From positions 868,001-932,000 of the forward strand of contig CAYJKN010000001.1 of the NCBI GenBank assembly GCA_964371075.1: a DNA stretch of 64,000 nt, in the 5' to 3' direction. Source of the stretch: UTCHB3 sp964371075 (GTDB lineage: Bacteria; Bacteroidota; Ignavibacteria; Ignavibacteriales; Ignavibacteriaceae). The notes beneath the pieces were generated by a model that was given only the letters and a program-made list of their open reading frames with translations, was not told where the DNA came from and did no database searches. The first letter of the stretch is position 1, and each line of letters begins with the position of its first letter. The translations under genes were made by a program, and so were the position numbers. Of the stretch, positions 36,375 through 44,721 are shown piece by piece.

Positions 36375-38384
36375 CTATTTAATCTTTTCGAGAAGTTCCT
36401 GCGGAACGGTTGTCCCTGGGAAGTCCTTTATAACTTTGTTTATATACAATTTTGCTCTCTCCTTTTTGTTATAAGAGAGTTCATACTGTGCCCTTCTAAG
36501 TAACATCGCCCCTGTTAAAGCATTTATCTGCTCAATATAAATATTATTAACCCCTCCTGCCTGATAAACAAAATCGGGATCTGCCGCCGGAATGTACTCA
36601 TCATTATCTGTCAACCGATAGAAAAAGAGATCGGGAATCAGTTTCATATTTGCCGGTAATTCAAACTCTTTGTTTGCCAGTTCTTTATCCACCAGTTCGG
36701 GAGCGATAAAAACGGGACGGTCTTTATAATTTTTGAGCAAAATTGCCAGCATTACATCCTTGTATGCCCCTTCAATAACCTGGGCAGCATAGGGCAAATC
36801 CTTCTCAAAAGGAACAACTTCTTTTTTGAAGACTTCAGCTTCCTTTTTATAGGACTCTGTCAACCATGGGAAACAGTTGTCAAGTTGTTGATAATACCAG
36901 GAGCGTCGCAACAGTTCTTTATCAATAATTGCAACATCCCTTCTTTCGTTTTCAACAAATTGAAAATAGTAGGATGCAGAAAGGAAATAATCCCACTGAT
37001 AACTAAAGATGACCGAATTTTTTGGAGCTGTTTTCAGAATTGCCTTTGTATATTGCTCAAAAATGAGATTCCCACTCTGATTAACACTGCCATAAGTAAA
37101 TCCAATCTGCGATAGCACAAGAACTGCCCCAACAGCAGCAGCAATTTTCAGATTGTTAACTCGTTCATATACAAACATTAAACCAAACACAACAAGAATT
37201 GACATCCCGATGTATGCAAGCAAAAAATATGATTCAAGATCAACGATATCATAATTTATTGCATAAAGAACAGTTCCAAAAATCAACAATAAAGATGTTA
37301 TCAGCAGTTTTGTTGATCTTTGAATGAGATAAAAAATACCCAATAAAACCGCTACCAGCGACAGATAAAACTCAGATGGCAAACCGGAAAAGAACCGGCC
37401 GAAATTTTTTGCCGCTGCTTCAGATGAACTGAACAGCCATACCTGATATTGTTTACCACTCACATGCCTCAAAATTCTTTCGAGGTCGATGGGATTTCCC
37501 CAGTTGATTTCAGGATTCATCCCCGCCCTTATTGGGAGGTAAAGATAAATTAAAATTAATATGGGAAAAAACAACAACAACATTTTTGCAAGAGTGATAA
37601 ACCCTTCTTTTTGAAATTTAAATTTCACAAAGAAAAGATAAGCTGTCGCCGGAATTATCAATAGTGTGGTCATGTGATTTGAGAACGCCAGTGCAAGCAC
37701 GCCGGCAAAGACCAACCAATCAAAAATTTGTGTTTTTGGGGTTAGTTTGTTAGTTGCCACATCCGGTGAATTTACTTCGTGACTCTGTGACTTCGTGACT
37801 CCCCCGCCAAAAGCTTTGAGTAATGTAAACAATGCAGCCGAAATCAAAGCGAGATGTAGAGAATAAACCTCCACTGATGTACTTTGGAACCAGACAGTTT
37901 TACCAAACGCAAGAACCAGTCCCCCAACAATCGAAAAAATCATCGGGAGAGGTTGGGACTCGGCATTTACTGTTATGATTTCATTTACCACATTGTGGCT
38001 TTTGCCTTTTCCTGTTTCAACCTGTTTTTTACCTGATTTGGCTTTTTTGCTTTTACTCCCCTTAACACTCTTTTCAAAGACTGAAAAATTATTCAGAATA
38101 TAGTCGATGCTTTTGATGAAAAAATACACACCCACAGTTGTTGTAATCGCAGCAAAAAGATTCAACTGAAAAATTGTTGAAACGGGAAGTGGTATCAACG
38201 AAAAAAGCCATCCCAGCATTGTAAACAACGGGTATCCCGTTGGATGCGCAATTCCGGGAAGTGCCTGTGCTGCGGCAAGTTCACCGGTATCGATTTGAAG
38301 CACTGAGGGTGCCATTGTCGAAAAATAGATGACAAAAACAAATAGAGCAGTAATTGCGGCGTAGTATTTTTTAATTATATCCAT
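36375..38384 (-). CDS. DUF2723 (TMEM260-like) multi-pass membrane protein
   Basis: 669 residues. About ten to twelve membrane helices fill residues 10-455; a soluble C-terminal part of about 210 residues follows. N-terminal 'DTGELAAAQALPGIAHPTGYP' is the DUF2723 signature. The family shares the GT-C glycosyltransferase fold and human TMEM260 is an O-mannosyltransferase, so protein glycosylation is a reasonable guess. Two charged insertions interrupt the membrane part: a Lys/Ser-rich loop near 105-130 and, near residues 194-205, a stretch ('VTKSQSHEVNS') encoded by an octamer array (37772-37802). The start overlaps the glnE stop by 1 nt (TAATG). Confidence 0.85.
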   Translation of the reverse strand: MDIIKKYYAAITALFVFVIYFSTMAPSVLQIDTGELAAAQALPGIAHPTGYPLFTMLGWLFSLIPLPVSTIFQLNLFAAITTTVGVYFFIKSIDYILNNFSVFEKSVKGSKSKKAKSGKKQVETGKGKSHNVVNEIITVNAESQPLPMIFSIVGGLVLAFGKTVWFQSTSVEVYSLHLALISAALFTLLKAFGGGVTKSQSHEVNSPDVATNKLTPKTQIFDWLVFAGVLALAFSNHMTTLLIIPATAYLFFVKFKFQKEGFITLAKMLLLFFPILILIYLYLPIRAGMNPEINWGNPIDLERILRHVSGKQYQVWLFSSSEAAAKNFGRFFSGLPSEFYLSLVAVLLGIFYLIQRSTKLLITSLLLIFGTVLYAINYDIVDLESYFLLAYIGMSILVVFGLMFVYERVNNLKIAAAVGAVLVLSQIGFTYGSVNQSGNLIFEQYTKAILKTAPKNSVIFSYQWDYFLSASYYFQFVENERRDVAIIDKELLRRSWYYQQLDNCFPWLTESYKKEAEVFKKEVVPFEKDLPYAAQVIEGAYKDVMLAILLKNYKDRPVFIAPELVDKELANKEFELPANMKLIPDLFFYRLTDNDEYIPAADPDFVYQAGGVNNIYIEQINALTGAMLLRRAQYELSYNKKERAKLYINKVIKDFPGTTVPQELLEKIK
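37772..37802 (-). repeat. Octamer array (GTCACG type) inside the DUF2723 gene
   Basis: On the coding strand: GAGTCACG, AAGTCACA, GAGTCACG, AAGT.... This is an 8-bp period with the same RAGTNNYR frame as the AAGTTCYR arrays but with other middle bases. It is in frame and sits in a loop between membrane helices. Confidence 0.7.
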
Positions 38385-41287
38385 TAGCCATTTAAAATTT
38401 GATGGAAAATCTCGTTATTTTGTTTTAACACTGATTGAACGGCTTTAGTCAGTTCATCATATGATTCGTAATTTAAAAATTTGTATAAATTCTCCCCCTT
38501 TTGTTTTGAGGGAAGTTGGTTGTTACCTGTCTGATAAACACACTGAACGGCAAGCCTGATCTTCCTTAAAAAATCAAAACCTGATAACATCATTTCAGCT
38601 TGAGATTGAGTTAAATCCCCGGCTTCACTTATTGCGGAAATTATTTCCCTGTTCGCTTTACCGATAAAAAATTTTAAAATTCCGGAGTTTAAAAGTAAGA
38701 GGTATTGGTTAATAAATTCAATATCCGTCACTCCCCCTCTCCCCTTGATAATATCTACAGGTGCACTGAGTCCACTCAAAGTTGTTGGATAAAGCCGTTT
38801 TCGCATCGATGATACAGCTTCCCGGACTTTCTCCCGGTTGAGCGAAGAGACCTTCGTAAAATATTTAGAAGTGAAATCATCAAAAAGTTTTTCATCACCA
38901 TATAAAAAAGACAATTTTGTAAGCGACTGTAATTCCCAAACATCAATTCGTTTTTCGAAATATGAAGCATAAGCGTCAATATCCCAAACCAATTGTCCTG
39001 ATTTTCCTTCAGGTCTCAATCGGCAATCAACACTTAAAGGAACAAGTTCTTTTCGAATATCAGAAAGAAGTCCAATAAACCTGTTTTCGAGTTCAGGGTG
39101 GAGTTCAATTTTATCACAAACAACTATCAGATCAACATCAGAATACAAATTCATTTCGCCTGCTGAAAAACTCCCAGCAGATGCAATAAAAACCCCTTCA
39201 TTATACATTCCGGAATTTTTAATCAGATTATTTACCTGATATCTGATGGTTCTACTTATCAATTGTGCAGCCTTTGCCTCATCAATAAATCCAAGCATAA
39301 ACTGCGATGCTGCAAGAAAAAGAATCGATTTTGTACCAAGATTAAAATCAATCTCAGGTTCAATTGCCTCAAAAAGTTTCCCGGAAAAAATCAACTCCTT
39401 TAAGGAGTGATCTTCCAGAAGCATATTCACTGAAAAAACCGAAAATTCACACAGTGTAAGAACTGAATTCAGAATAAATTCATCCTTCAGAGCTTCATAC
39501 CAGAATGAGGGAAACGCAGTCCTTTGAATAATTTTTGCAAGATTCTCAAGTGTTTGATCAGGGAACTGCCGTTTTTTTAATGATTCAAACAGATTGGGTT
39601 CAATCTCCATGAAAAGTGAGGTGACCCTCGCGTCAAACTCCTTTATTTCGATTAATCCCTTCCCTTCTTTGAGGAATTTTAGATTCCTTTTTGCCCTGTT
39701 TTGATCTTTAAAAATTGAAAAATCAGTCTCCTCATTTAGTTCGCTGTTTTCAACACCGATTATTGAATCGTAAATTTTTCTTACTTTTTTTCTATAATCG
39801 TTAAGTTTATCATTAAAATCAGAGTTTGATTCAAATCCAAGATAACTTGTCATACTTTTTAACAAATCACCATCAGCGGGGATCTCATGTGTCTGACGAT
39901 CATTCATCAACTGAAGATAATGTTCTATTTTTCTGTAGAAGATATATGCTTCGATAAAAGTTTTTGATTCGTCAGGACTTAAGATTTTCATCTCTCTTAA
40001 CACACCAATTGTATATAGAGTATTTCCACTCCTTAATTCGGGATTTTTACCGCCATTAAGAAGTTGAAGTGCCTGAACCCCAAATTCGATATCCCTGATT
40101 CCCCCCTTAAACAGTTTAATATTCTTCTCATCGCCAATCGTCTTAAGCATCGTATTACGCAGTTTTTTTATCTGCTCTTGCGGAGAAATAAAAAAACCGG
40201 ATGGATAAATAAAAGGTGTCACCGAATCGATGAAAGTTTTATAAAGTTTTTTGTTGCCACAAAGAAAACCGGCTTTTATCAACATCTGCCTTTCCCAGTT
40301 TTCACCTCTTGTTTCATAATATAAGATGGTGTCTTGAAGAGTTCTTGCGAGCGGTGCAGCATGACCGTCAGGGCGTAACCTGAAGTCGACTCGGAAAAGG
40401 AATCCTGCTTCAGTCATCGTCATTGCGGATTCTGTAAACAGAATTATTGTGTCGTGAAGGAGTTCAAAATACTCTTTCCCATTGGGAAGGTTAAAATTTT
40501 TATTAAACACAACGATCAGATCGATATCGGAACTGTAGTTCAGTTCTCCCCCACCCAGTTTCCCAAGAGAAATGACCGCAAAATCAGTGATTTGATCATA
40601 TAACGGTTGAAATTCTTCTTTTACAGATTTTTTCCCCGATAATTCAGAAAATCCTGCTCCATCAATTCCGTAGTTAACCAAAGTCTTCTCGAGACAGATT
40701 AAAAAAAGTGCCTCGCATATTACAGTTGCCATAACTGAAAGTTCTTCAGTTGCCCGCCTAAGATCAACAAACGATATAAGGTCTTTCACCCCCGTTGAAA
40801 GTATTTCTCTCCTTTTGGCAGTCTTTAACTGATGAAGCCTTGCCTCAAATGTTTTTTGCCTGCCAATCGAGTTAAAGATCAGTTCCCTGTAAAAATTGAT
40901 CTCCAATACAGATTCAAGAAGAGAGGGGTCGAATATCCTGTAAATAAATTCCGGATTTCTTACCAAAACATCTGTCAGGTAATTACTGTTTGCAGCCACC
41001 GCAACCACCACTTCAATCTGAAGAGGATAACGGAGAAAATCCCTCAATAAAGCGGTTTTATTGTAGCTACTTTCTATGATTCTAAAAAAATTGTTTTCAC
41101 ATCCACGATGGAAATGGTAACGATTTGTCTGAAATTCCAGAATGGAATACAATGCATCCATCTCCTCGGGTGAGAGATATCCGTGAATCAGATTAAACAG
41201 TCTATTTGTGAGTTCTTCTGACAGGGGCAACAGGTTACTTATAAAGTTAATAAAAACAATTTTTAAATTTACAGAAAAATCGCCCAA
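38384..41287 (-). CDS. glnE: Glutamine synthetase adenylyltransferase/deadenylase GlnE
   Basis: 967 residues, near the 946 of E. coli GlnE. Two nucleotidyltransferase domains are visible. The N-terminal (deadenylase) half has 'GKLGGGELNYSSDIDLIVVFN' split over about 240-265, then 'RVDFRLRPDGHAAPLA' and 'GGIRDIEFGVQAL'. The C-terminal (adenylylating) half has 'FSAGEMNLYSDVDLIVVCD' near 720, 'DCRLRPEGKSG' and 'GRGGVTDIEFINQYL'. Both active sites keep the DxD pair. It would adjust glutamine synthetase activity under PII control. First gene of a minus-strand run; it overlaps the DUF2723 start by 1 nt. Confidence 0.95.
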   Translation of the reverse strand: MGDFSVNLKIVFINFISNLLPLSEELTNRLFNLIHGYLSPEEMDALYSILEFQTNRYHFHRGCENNFFRIIESSYNKTALLRDFLRYPLQIEVVVAVAANSNYLTDVLVRNPEFIYRIFDPSLLESVLEINFYRELIFNSIGRQKTFEARLHQLKTAKRREILSTGVKDLISFVDLRRATEELSVMATVICEALFLICLEKTLVNYGIDGAGFSELSGKKSVKEEFQPLYDQITDFAVISLGKLGGGELNYSSDIDLIVVFNKNFNLPNGKEYFELLHDTIILFTESAMTMTEAGFLFRVDFRLRPDGHAAPLARTLQDTILYYETRGENWERQMLIKAGFLCGNKKLYKTFIDSVTPFIYPSGFFISPQEQIKKLRNTMLKTIGDEKNIKLFKGGIRDIEFGVQALQLLNGGKNPELRSGNTLYTIGVLREMKILSPDESKTFIEAYIFYRKIEHYLQLMNDRQTHEIPADGDLLKSMTSYLGFESNSDFNDKLNDYRKKVRKIYDSIIGVENSELNEETDFSIFKDQNRAKRNLKFLKEGKGLIEIKEFDARVTSLFMEIEPNLFESLKKRQFPDQTLENLAKIIQRTAFPSFWYEALKDEFILNSVLTLCEFSVFSVNMLLEDHSLKELIFSGKLFEAIEPEIDFNLGTKSILFLAASQFMLGFIDEAKAAQLISRTIRYQVNNLIKNSGMYNEGVFIASAGSFSAGEMNLYSDVDLIVVCDKIELHPELENRFIGLLSDIRKELVPLSVDCRLRPEGKSGQLVWDIDAYASYFEKRIDVWELQSLTKLSFLYGDEKLFDDFTSKYFTKVSSLNREKVREAVSSMRKRLYPTTLSGLSAPVDIIKGRGGVTDIEFINQYLLLLNSGILKFFIGKANREIISAISEAGDLTQSQAEMMLSGFDFLRKIRLAVQCVYQTGNNQLPSKQKGENLYKFLNYESYDELTKAVQSVLKQNNEIFHQILNG

Positions 41288-41367
41288 TCAATTTCTGTTT
41301 CAAATTTATTTTATTTTAGTTATATTGAATTTTAATACTCAAATAGTTTTATTAGTCTCCCCCAGGT

Positions 41368-41398
41368 TTTGAATTTACAGCAAAATATTGTAATTTTT
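41368..41398 (+). promoter_or_regulatory. Promoter-like pair upstream of the first BNR gene
   Basis: TTTG at 41368-41371, 19 nt, TAATTTTT at 41391-41398: one mismatch from the Bacteroidota consensus. It is 47 nt before the ATG at 41445. Confidence 0.45.
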
Positions 41399-41444
41399 AA
41401 CAAAGATATTCAATCTCCGGTATTTTAATCATAAAAGGATTCCC

Positions 41445-44033
41445 ATGAAAACCAATTTTCTCTCTTTATTCACAATTCTACTCATCTCAACTCTCACGGT
41501 GGGTATTTTCAACAAAGTTTCTGATGAAAAACATTTTTTTTCATTTGAAGAGTTTAAAAAGTACAAAATAGAAAAAAAGAGGAACGGAAAACCCAATTAT
41601 GGTTCTCCTGACAAAGCAGTTTTATGGTTAATCAACCAACGCCTCTCTGCCACCGGTTCAATTCCAGCCGATTGGCGACAGACAGCCCTTGAACATATTA
41701 ACAGATTTAACCTGAAACCGGGTGCTACCGAAGATTTTAACTGGACCGCTTTAGGACCCGGAAACATCGGCGGTAGAATTCGTGCCATGGTAGTTCACCC
41801 AACAGATACAAACACTATTTATATAGGTGCTGCCGGTGGTGGTGTGTGGAAAACCACCGACGGAGGAGTTTCCTGGCAACCACTAAAAGACCTGATGGAA
41901 AATCTTGCAGTAAATGCACTTTGTATGGATCCTGCAAATCCAAACATCCTTTATGCAGGAACCGGTGAAGGATTTTTTAATGTTGATGCACTGCAAGGTG
42001 AAGGTATATTCAAAACAACCGATGCAGGTGCCAGTTGGACACAACTTAATTCCACGTTAAATGCAAACTTTTATTTTGTAAATAAACTTGCTTTTGATGG
42101 TTCCACCAACACCCTATGGGCGGCCACCAGAACAGGATTGTATTCCTCAACCGATGGCGGAGCAAGTTTCCTGAACCGCGACCTTGGCGACAACTCCAAT
42201 GTTACTGACATCGCAATTGCCAATTCCACTCCGTCAACAATTTATGTTGCACAAGGATTATCACAGGATGGTAGAATGATGGTAAGTACGGATGCCGGAA
42301 GTTCGTTTTCACAAACCTTTACCCGCTCGGGCATAGGAAGGCTTGTGGTAGCTGTTTCCCCGTCAAATCCTGCTGTTGCATATTTATCAGGGCAGAATCT
42401 TCAAACCAACCAGTGCGGTGCTCTTGTGAAATCCACTGACGGAGGAGCCACTTGGACTGATGTCACAATCCCTGGTCCTACTTCTTCAGGTGATCCAACT
42501 TATACAGGACAACAGGCCTGGTACAACAATATCCTCACTGTTCACCCAACAGACCCAAACAAAGTTTATGCAGCCGGTCTGGATGCTTTTGGTTCCGAAG
42601 ATGGTGGTGGTTCATGGACACAAATTTCACAATGGGATGCCGAGAGAACCAATCCAATTTTCGCCCATGCTGATCATCATATTATCGCTTTTAATCCATT
42701 AAACAGTAATACAGTTTATCTCGGAAATGACGGCGGTGTTTATAAAAGTGTAAACGGTGGTACTGAGTGGATAAGCCTCAACAACGGTTTGGCTATCACT
42801 CAATTTTATTATGGTGCTGTTCATCCAACTTTAAACAGATTTTATGGCGGTTGTCAGGATAACGGAACAATTGCCACAGATAACTCACAGAACTGGGTGG
42901 AAATAATTGGTGGGGATGGCGGCGCAACAGAGGTTGATTACAATAATCCCGACTTCGTTTATGGAGAATATACCAACTTCTGTTTTTATAAATCTACCGA
43001 TGGTGGAGTAAATTTTGTAAAATCCATGAACGGCATCCCTGTTGGTCCCGGAACCTTCGATGGAACAACTGACAGAACTCTCTTCATCACTCCATTTATA
43101 ATGGATCCAAATGACCCAACAATCCTTGTTGGTGGAAGTTACAGAGTTTGGCGAACAACAAATCAGGCAGAAAACTGGACAGCTATCTCAGGCGATCTAA
43201 CGGGCGATGGAACAGGAACTGAAGGTGGTTCAATTTCTACACTTGCCATTGCAAAAGGCAATTCTGATGTAATATATGTTGGTTGCACCAACGGTAGAGT
43301 GCAAATTACCACAAATGCGGGTGGAACCTGGAACATTAGAGAAACAGGCCTCCCTTCTGCATACGCCACAAGAATAGTTATTGATCCAACAAATTCATCT
43401 ATCGCCTATATCTCTTTCTCCGGATTTTCAAATGGTGAAAAGGTTTATAAAACCACCAATCTTGGCGCCACATGGACAAATGTTACCGGGAACCTCCCTA
43501 ACATTCCTGTAAATTCCCTACTGCTTGCTCCATCAAGACCTGATGCAATTTTTGCGGGTACCGATCTTGGCGTATTCACTTCAACCGACGGTGGCACAAA
43601 CTGGTTCAGAGATGGTCTTAGTCTGCCAAATGTAGCTGTATTTGATATGGACTACAGAGCATCTGACGACAGAATATTTGTTTATACACACGGAAGAGGT
43701 GTATTTTCGACTCCTGCCGGTCCAACTTCCATAAAGGAAATTACCGGTTCACCTTCGGAGTTTTCACTAATGCAAAACTTCCCAAATCCCTTTAATCCTT
43801 CAACAACCATTAGATTTAACACCCCAAACAACGTGGAAGTGACTCTTAAGGTTTATGACTCCCAAGGAAAAGAAGTCGCATTACTTCTTAATAGATCACT
43901 TTCTGCCGGAAGTTATGAAGTTGAGTGGAATGGACAAGACAAATTTGGAATGCCAATGACATCAGGAATCTACTTCTGCAGAGTAACCGCCGGCAACTCG
44001 CAGAAAACGATAAAGATGATACTTAACAAGTAA
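41445..44033 (+). CDS. BNR/sortilin-like beta-propeller protein, T9SS-secreted (copy 1)
   Basis: 862 residues, signal peptide (hydrophobic 5-22). Many Asp-box/BNR repeats: 'GGGVWKTTDGGVSW', 'GIFKTTDAGASW', 'LYSSTDGGASF', 'VYKTTNLGATW' and 'VFTSTDGGTNW', as in VPS10/sortilin-like and sialidase-type propellers. The C-terminal about 85 residues ('QNFPNPFNPSTTIRF' ... 'SGIYFCRVTAGN') are a T9SS sorting domain. A surface or secreted protein; it may bind or cut glycans, but no catalytic site was identified. Closely similar along its length to the protein at 44722-47778. An octamer array starts directly at its TAA. Confidence 0.9.
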   Translation: MKTNFLSLFTILLISTLTVGIFNKVSDEKHFFSFEEFKKYKIEKKRNGKPNYGSPDKAVLWLINQRLSATGSIPADWRQTALEHINRFNLKPGATEDFNWTALGPGNIGGRIRAMVVHPTDTNTIYIGAAGGGVWKTTDGGVSWQPLKDLMENLAVNALCMDPANPNILYAGTGEGFFNVDALQGEGIFKTTDAGASWTQLNSTLNANFYFVNKLAFDGSTNTLWAATRTGLYSSTDGGASFLNRDLGDNSNVTDIAIANSTPSTIYVAQGLSQDGRMMVSTDAGSSFSQTFTRSGIGRLVVAVSPSNPAVAYLSGQNLQTNQCGALVKSTDGGATWTDVTIPGPTSSGDPTYTGQQAWYNNILTVHPTDPNKVYAAGLDAFGSEDGGGSWTQISQWDAERTNPIFAHADHHIIAFNPLNSNTVYLGNDGGVYKSVNGGTEWISLNNGLAITQFYYGAVHPTLNRFYGGCQDNGTIATDNSQNWVEIIGGDGGATEVDYNNPDFVYGEYTNFCFYKSTDGGVNFVKSMNGIPVGPGTFDGTTDRTLFITPFIMDPNDPTILVGGSYRVWRTTNQAENWTAISGDLTGDGTGTEGGSISTLAIAKGNSDVIYVGCTNGRVQITTNAGGTWNIRETGLPSAYATRIVIDPTNSSIAYISFSGFSNGEKVYKTTNLGATWTNVTGNLPNIPVNSLLLAPSRPDAIFAGTDLGVFTSTDGGTNWFRDGLSLPNVAVFDMDYRASDDRIFVYTHGRGVFSTPAGPTSIKEITGSPSEFSLMQNFPNPFNPSTTIRFNTPNNVEVTLKVYDSQGKEVALLLNRSLSAGSYEVEWNGQDKFGMPMTSGIYFCRVTAGNSQKTIKMILNK

Positions 44034-44180
44034 GAACTTGAGAACTCGAGAACTTTAGAACTTGAGAATAAAAGAAACACGAGAGACTTCAGAAGCCGGG
44101 CTACTCAAGTCTCTCGAGTTACCTGTGCACTAAGGTTCTAAAGTTCTAAAGTTCTAAAGTTCTAAAGTTCTAAAGTTCTC
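44034..44180. repeat. Inverted octamer array forming a large hairpin after copy 1
   Basis: Left arm right after the stop: GAACTTGAGAACTCGAGAAC and onward to 44068. Right arm 44132-44180: six copies of AAGGTTCT/AAAGTTCT. The centre has its own perfect 10-bp stem, CGAGAGACTT (44080-44089) with AAGTCTCTCG (44107-44116). Together they make a nested hairpin of nearly 150 nt, probably acting as a terminator between the two propeller genes. Confidence 0.85.
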
Positions 44181-44268
44181 CCCTGTGCGTTAAATCAAAA
44201 GTTAAAATTTCCGTGGATATTTTTACCCCAAATTACCTTATATTTCCATGATTAATCGAGGAACATCT

Positions 44269-44706
44269 ATGAAAATAATTAATGTATCTGTAATTCTTCT
44301 ATTTGGTATTGTTTTTCTGGGCTGCTGTGATTGTGCCACCAAAAACACTTCTGAAGTTGGAGACACAACCAAAAATCCTGTCAATAATAATCCAACTGCA
44401 ATTCAGAATAACAAAACTGTTGCCCTGGTGGAAATTGTTAATATTGATGTAAAAAGTGAGACACAATATTCGGCCAAAATCGAAGTGAACCAGATATTTG
44501 CCGATGATGCTTATCCAAGCATTGCGGTTGAAAAATCAATTTATGAAGTTTTTCCTAACTTTCGATTGGGTGAGAACAAAGAGATGCTCGAAAATGATGT
44601 AAATCTCGAATTAAAAAATTTCTCGAAAAAGAAGCCCGGCGATAAAGTGAAAGTTGAGTTTTTTTTAAGTGACAACAAGTGGATCCTTCACAGGATATTA
44701 AATTAA
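44269..44706 (+). CDS. Small putative lipoprotein between the BNR paralogs
   Basis: 145 residues from ATG 44269; an ATG at 44248 is in frame but AGGA at 44257-44260 fits the later start. The signal peptide ends in a lipobox-like 'FLGCCDC', so a lipidated cysteine near residue 18-19 is likely. After a Thr/Asn-rich linker comes a small beta-rich domain ('TVALVEIVNIDVKSET', 'GDKVKVEFFLSDNKW'), perhaps an OB- or SH3-like fold. No family recognised. It lies between the two paralogous secreted propeller proteins and ends 15 nt before the second one, so the two are probably co-transcribed. Upstream TATATTTC at 44239-44246 is close to the start, so promoter use is doubtful. Confidence 0.75.
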   Translation: MKIINVSVILLFGIVFLGCCDCATKNTSEVGDTTKNPVNNNPTAIQNNKTVALVEIVNIDVKSETQYSAKIEVNQIFADDAYPSIAVEKSIYEVFPNFRLGENKEMLENDVNLELKNFSKKKPGDKVKVEFFLSDNKWILHRILN

Positions 44707-44721
44707 TTTCGGAGAATCAAA

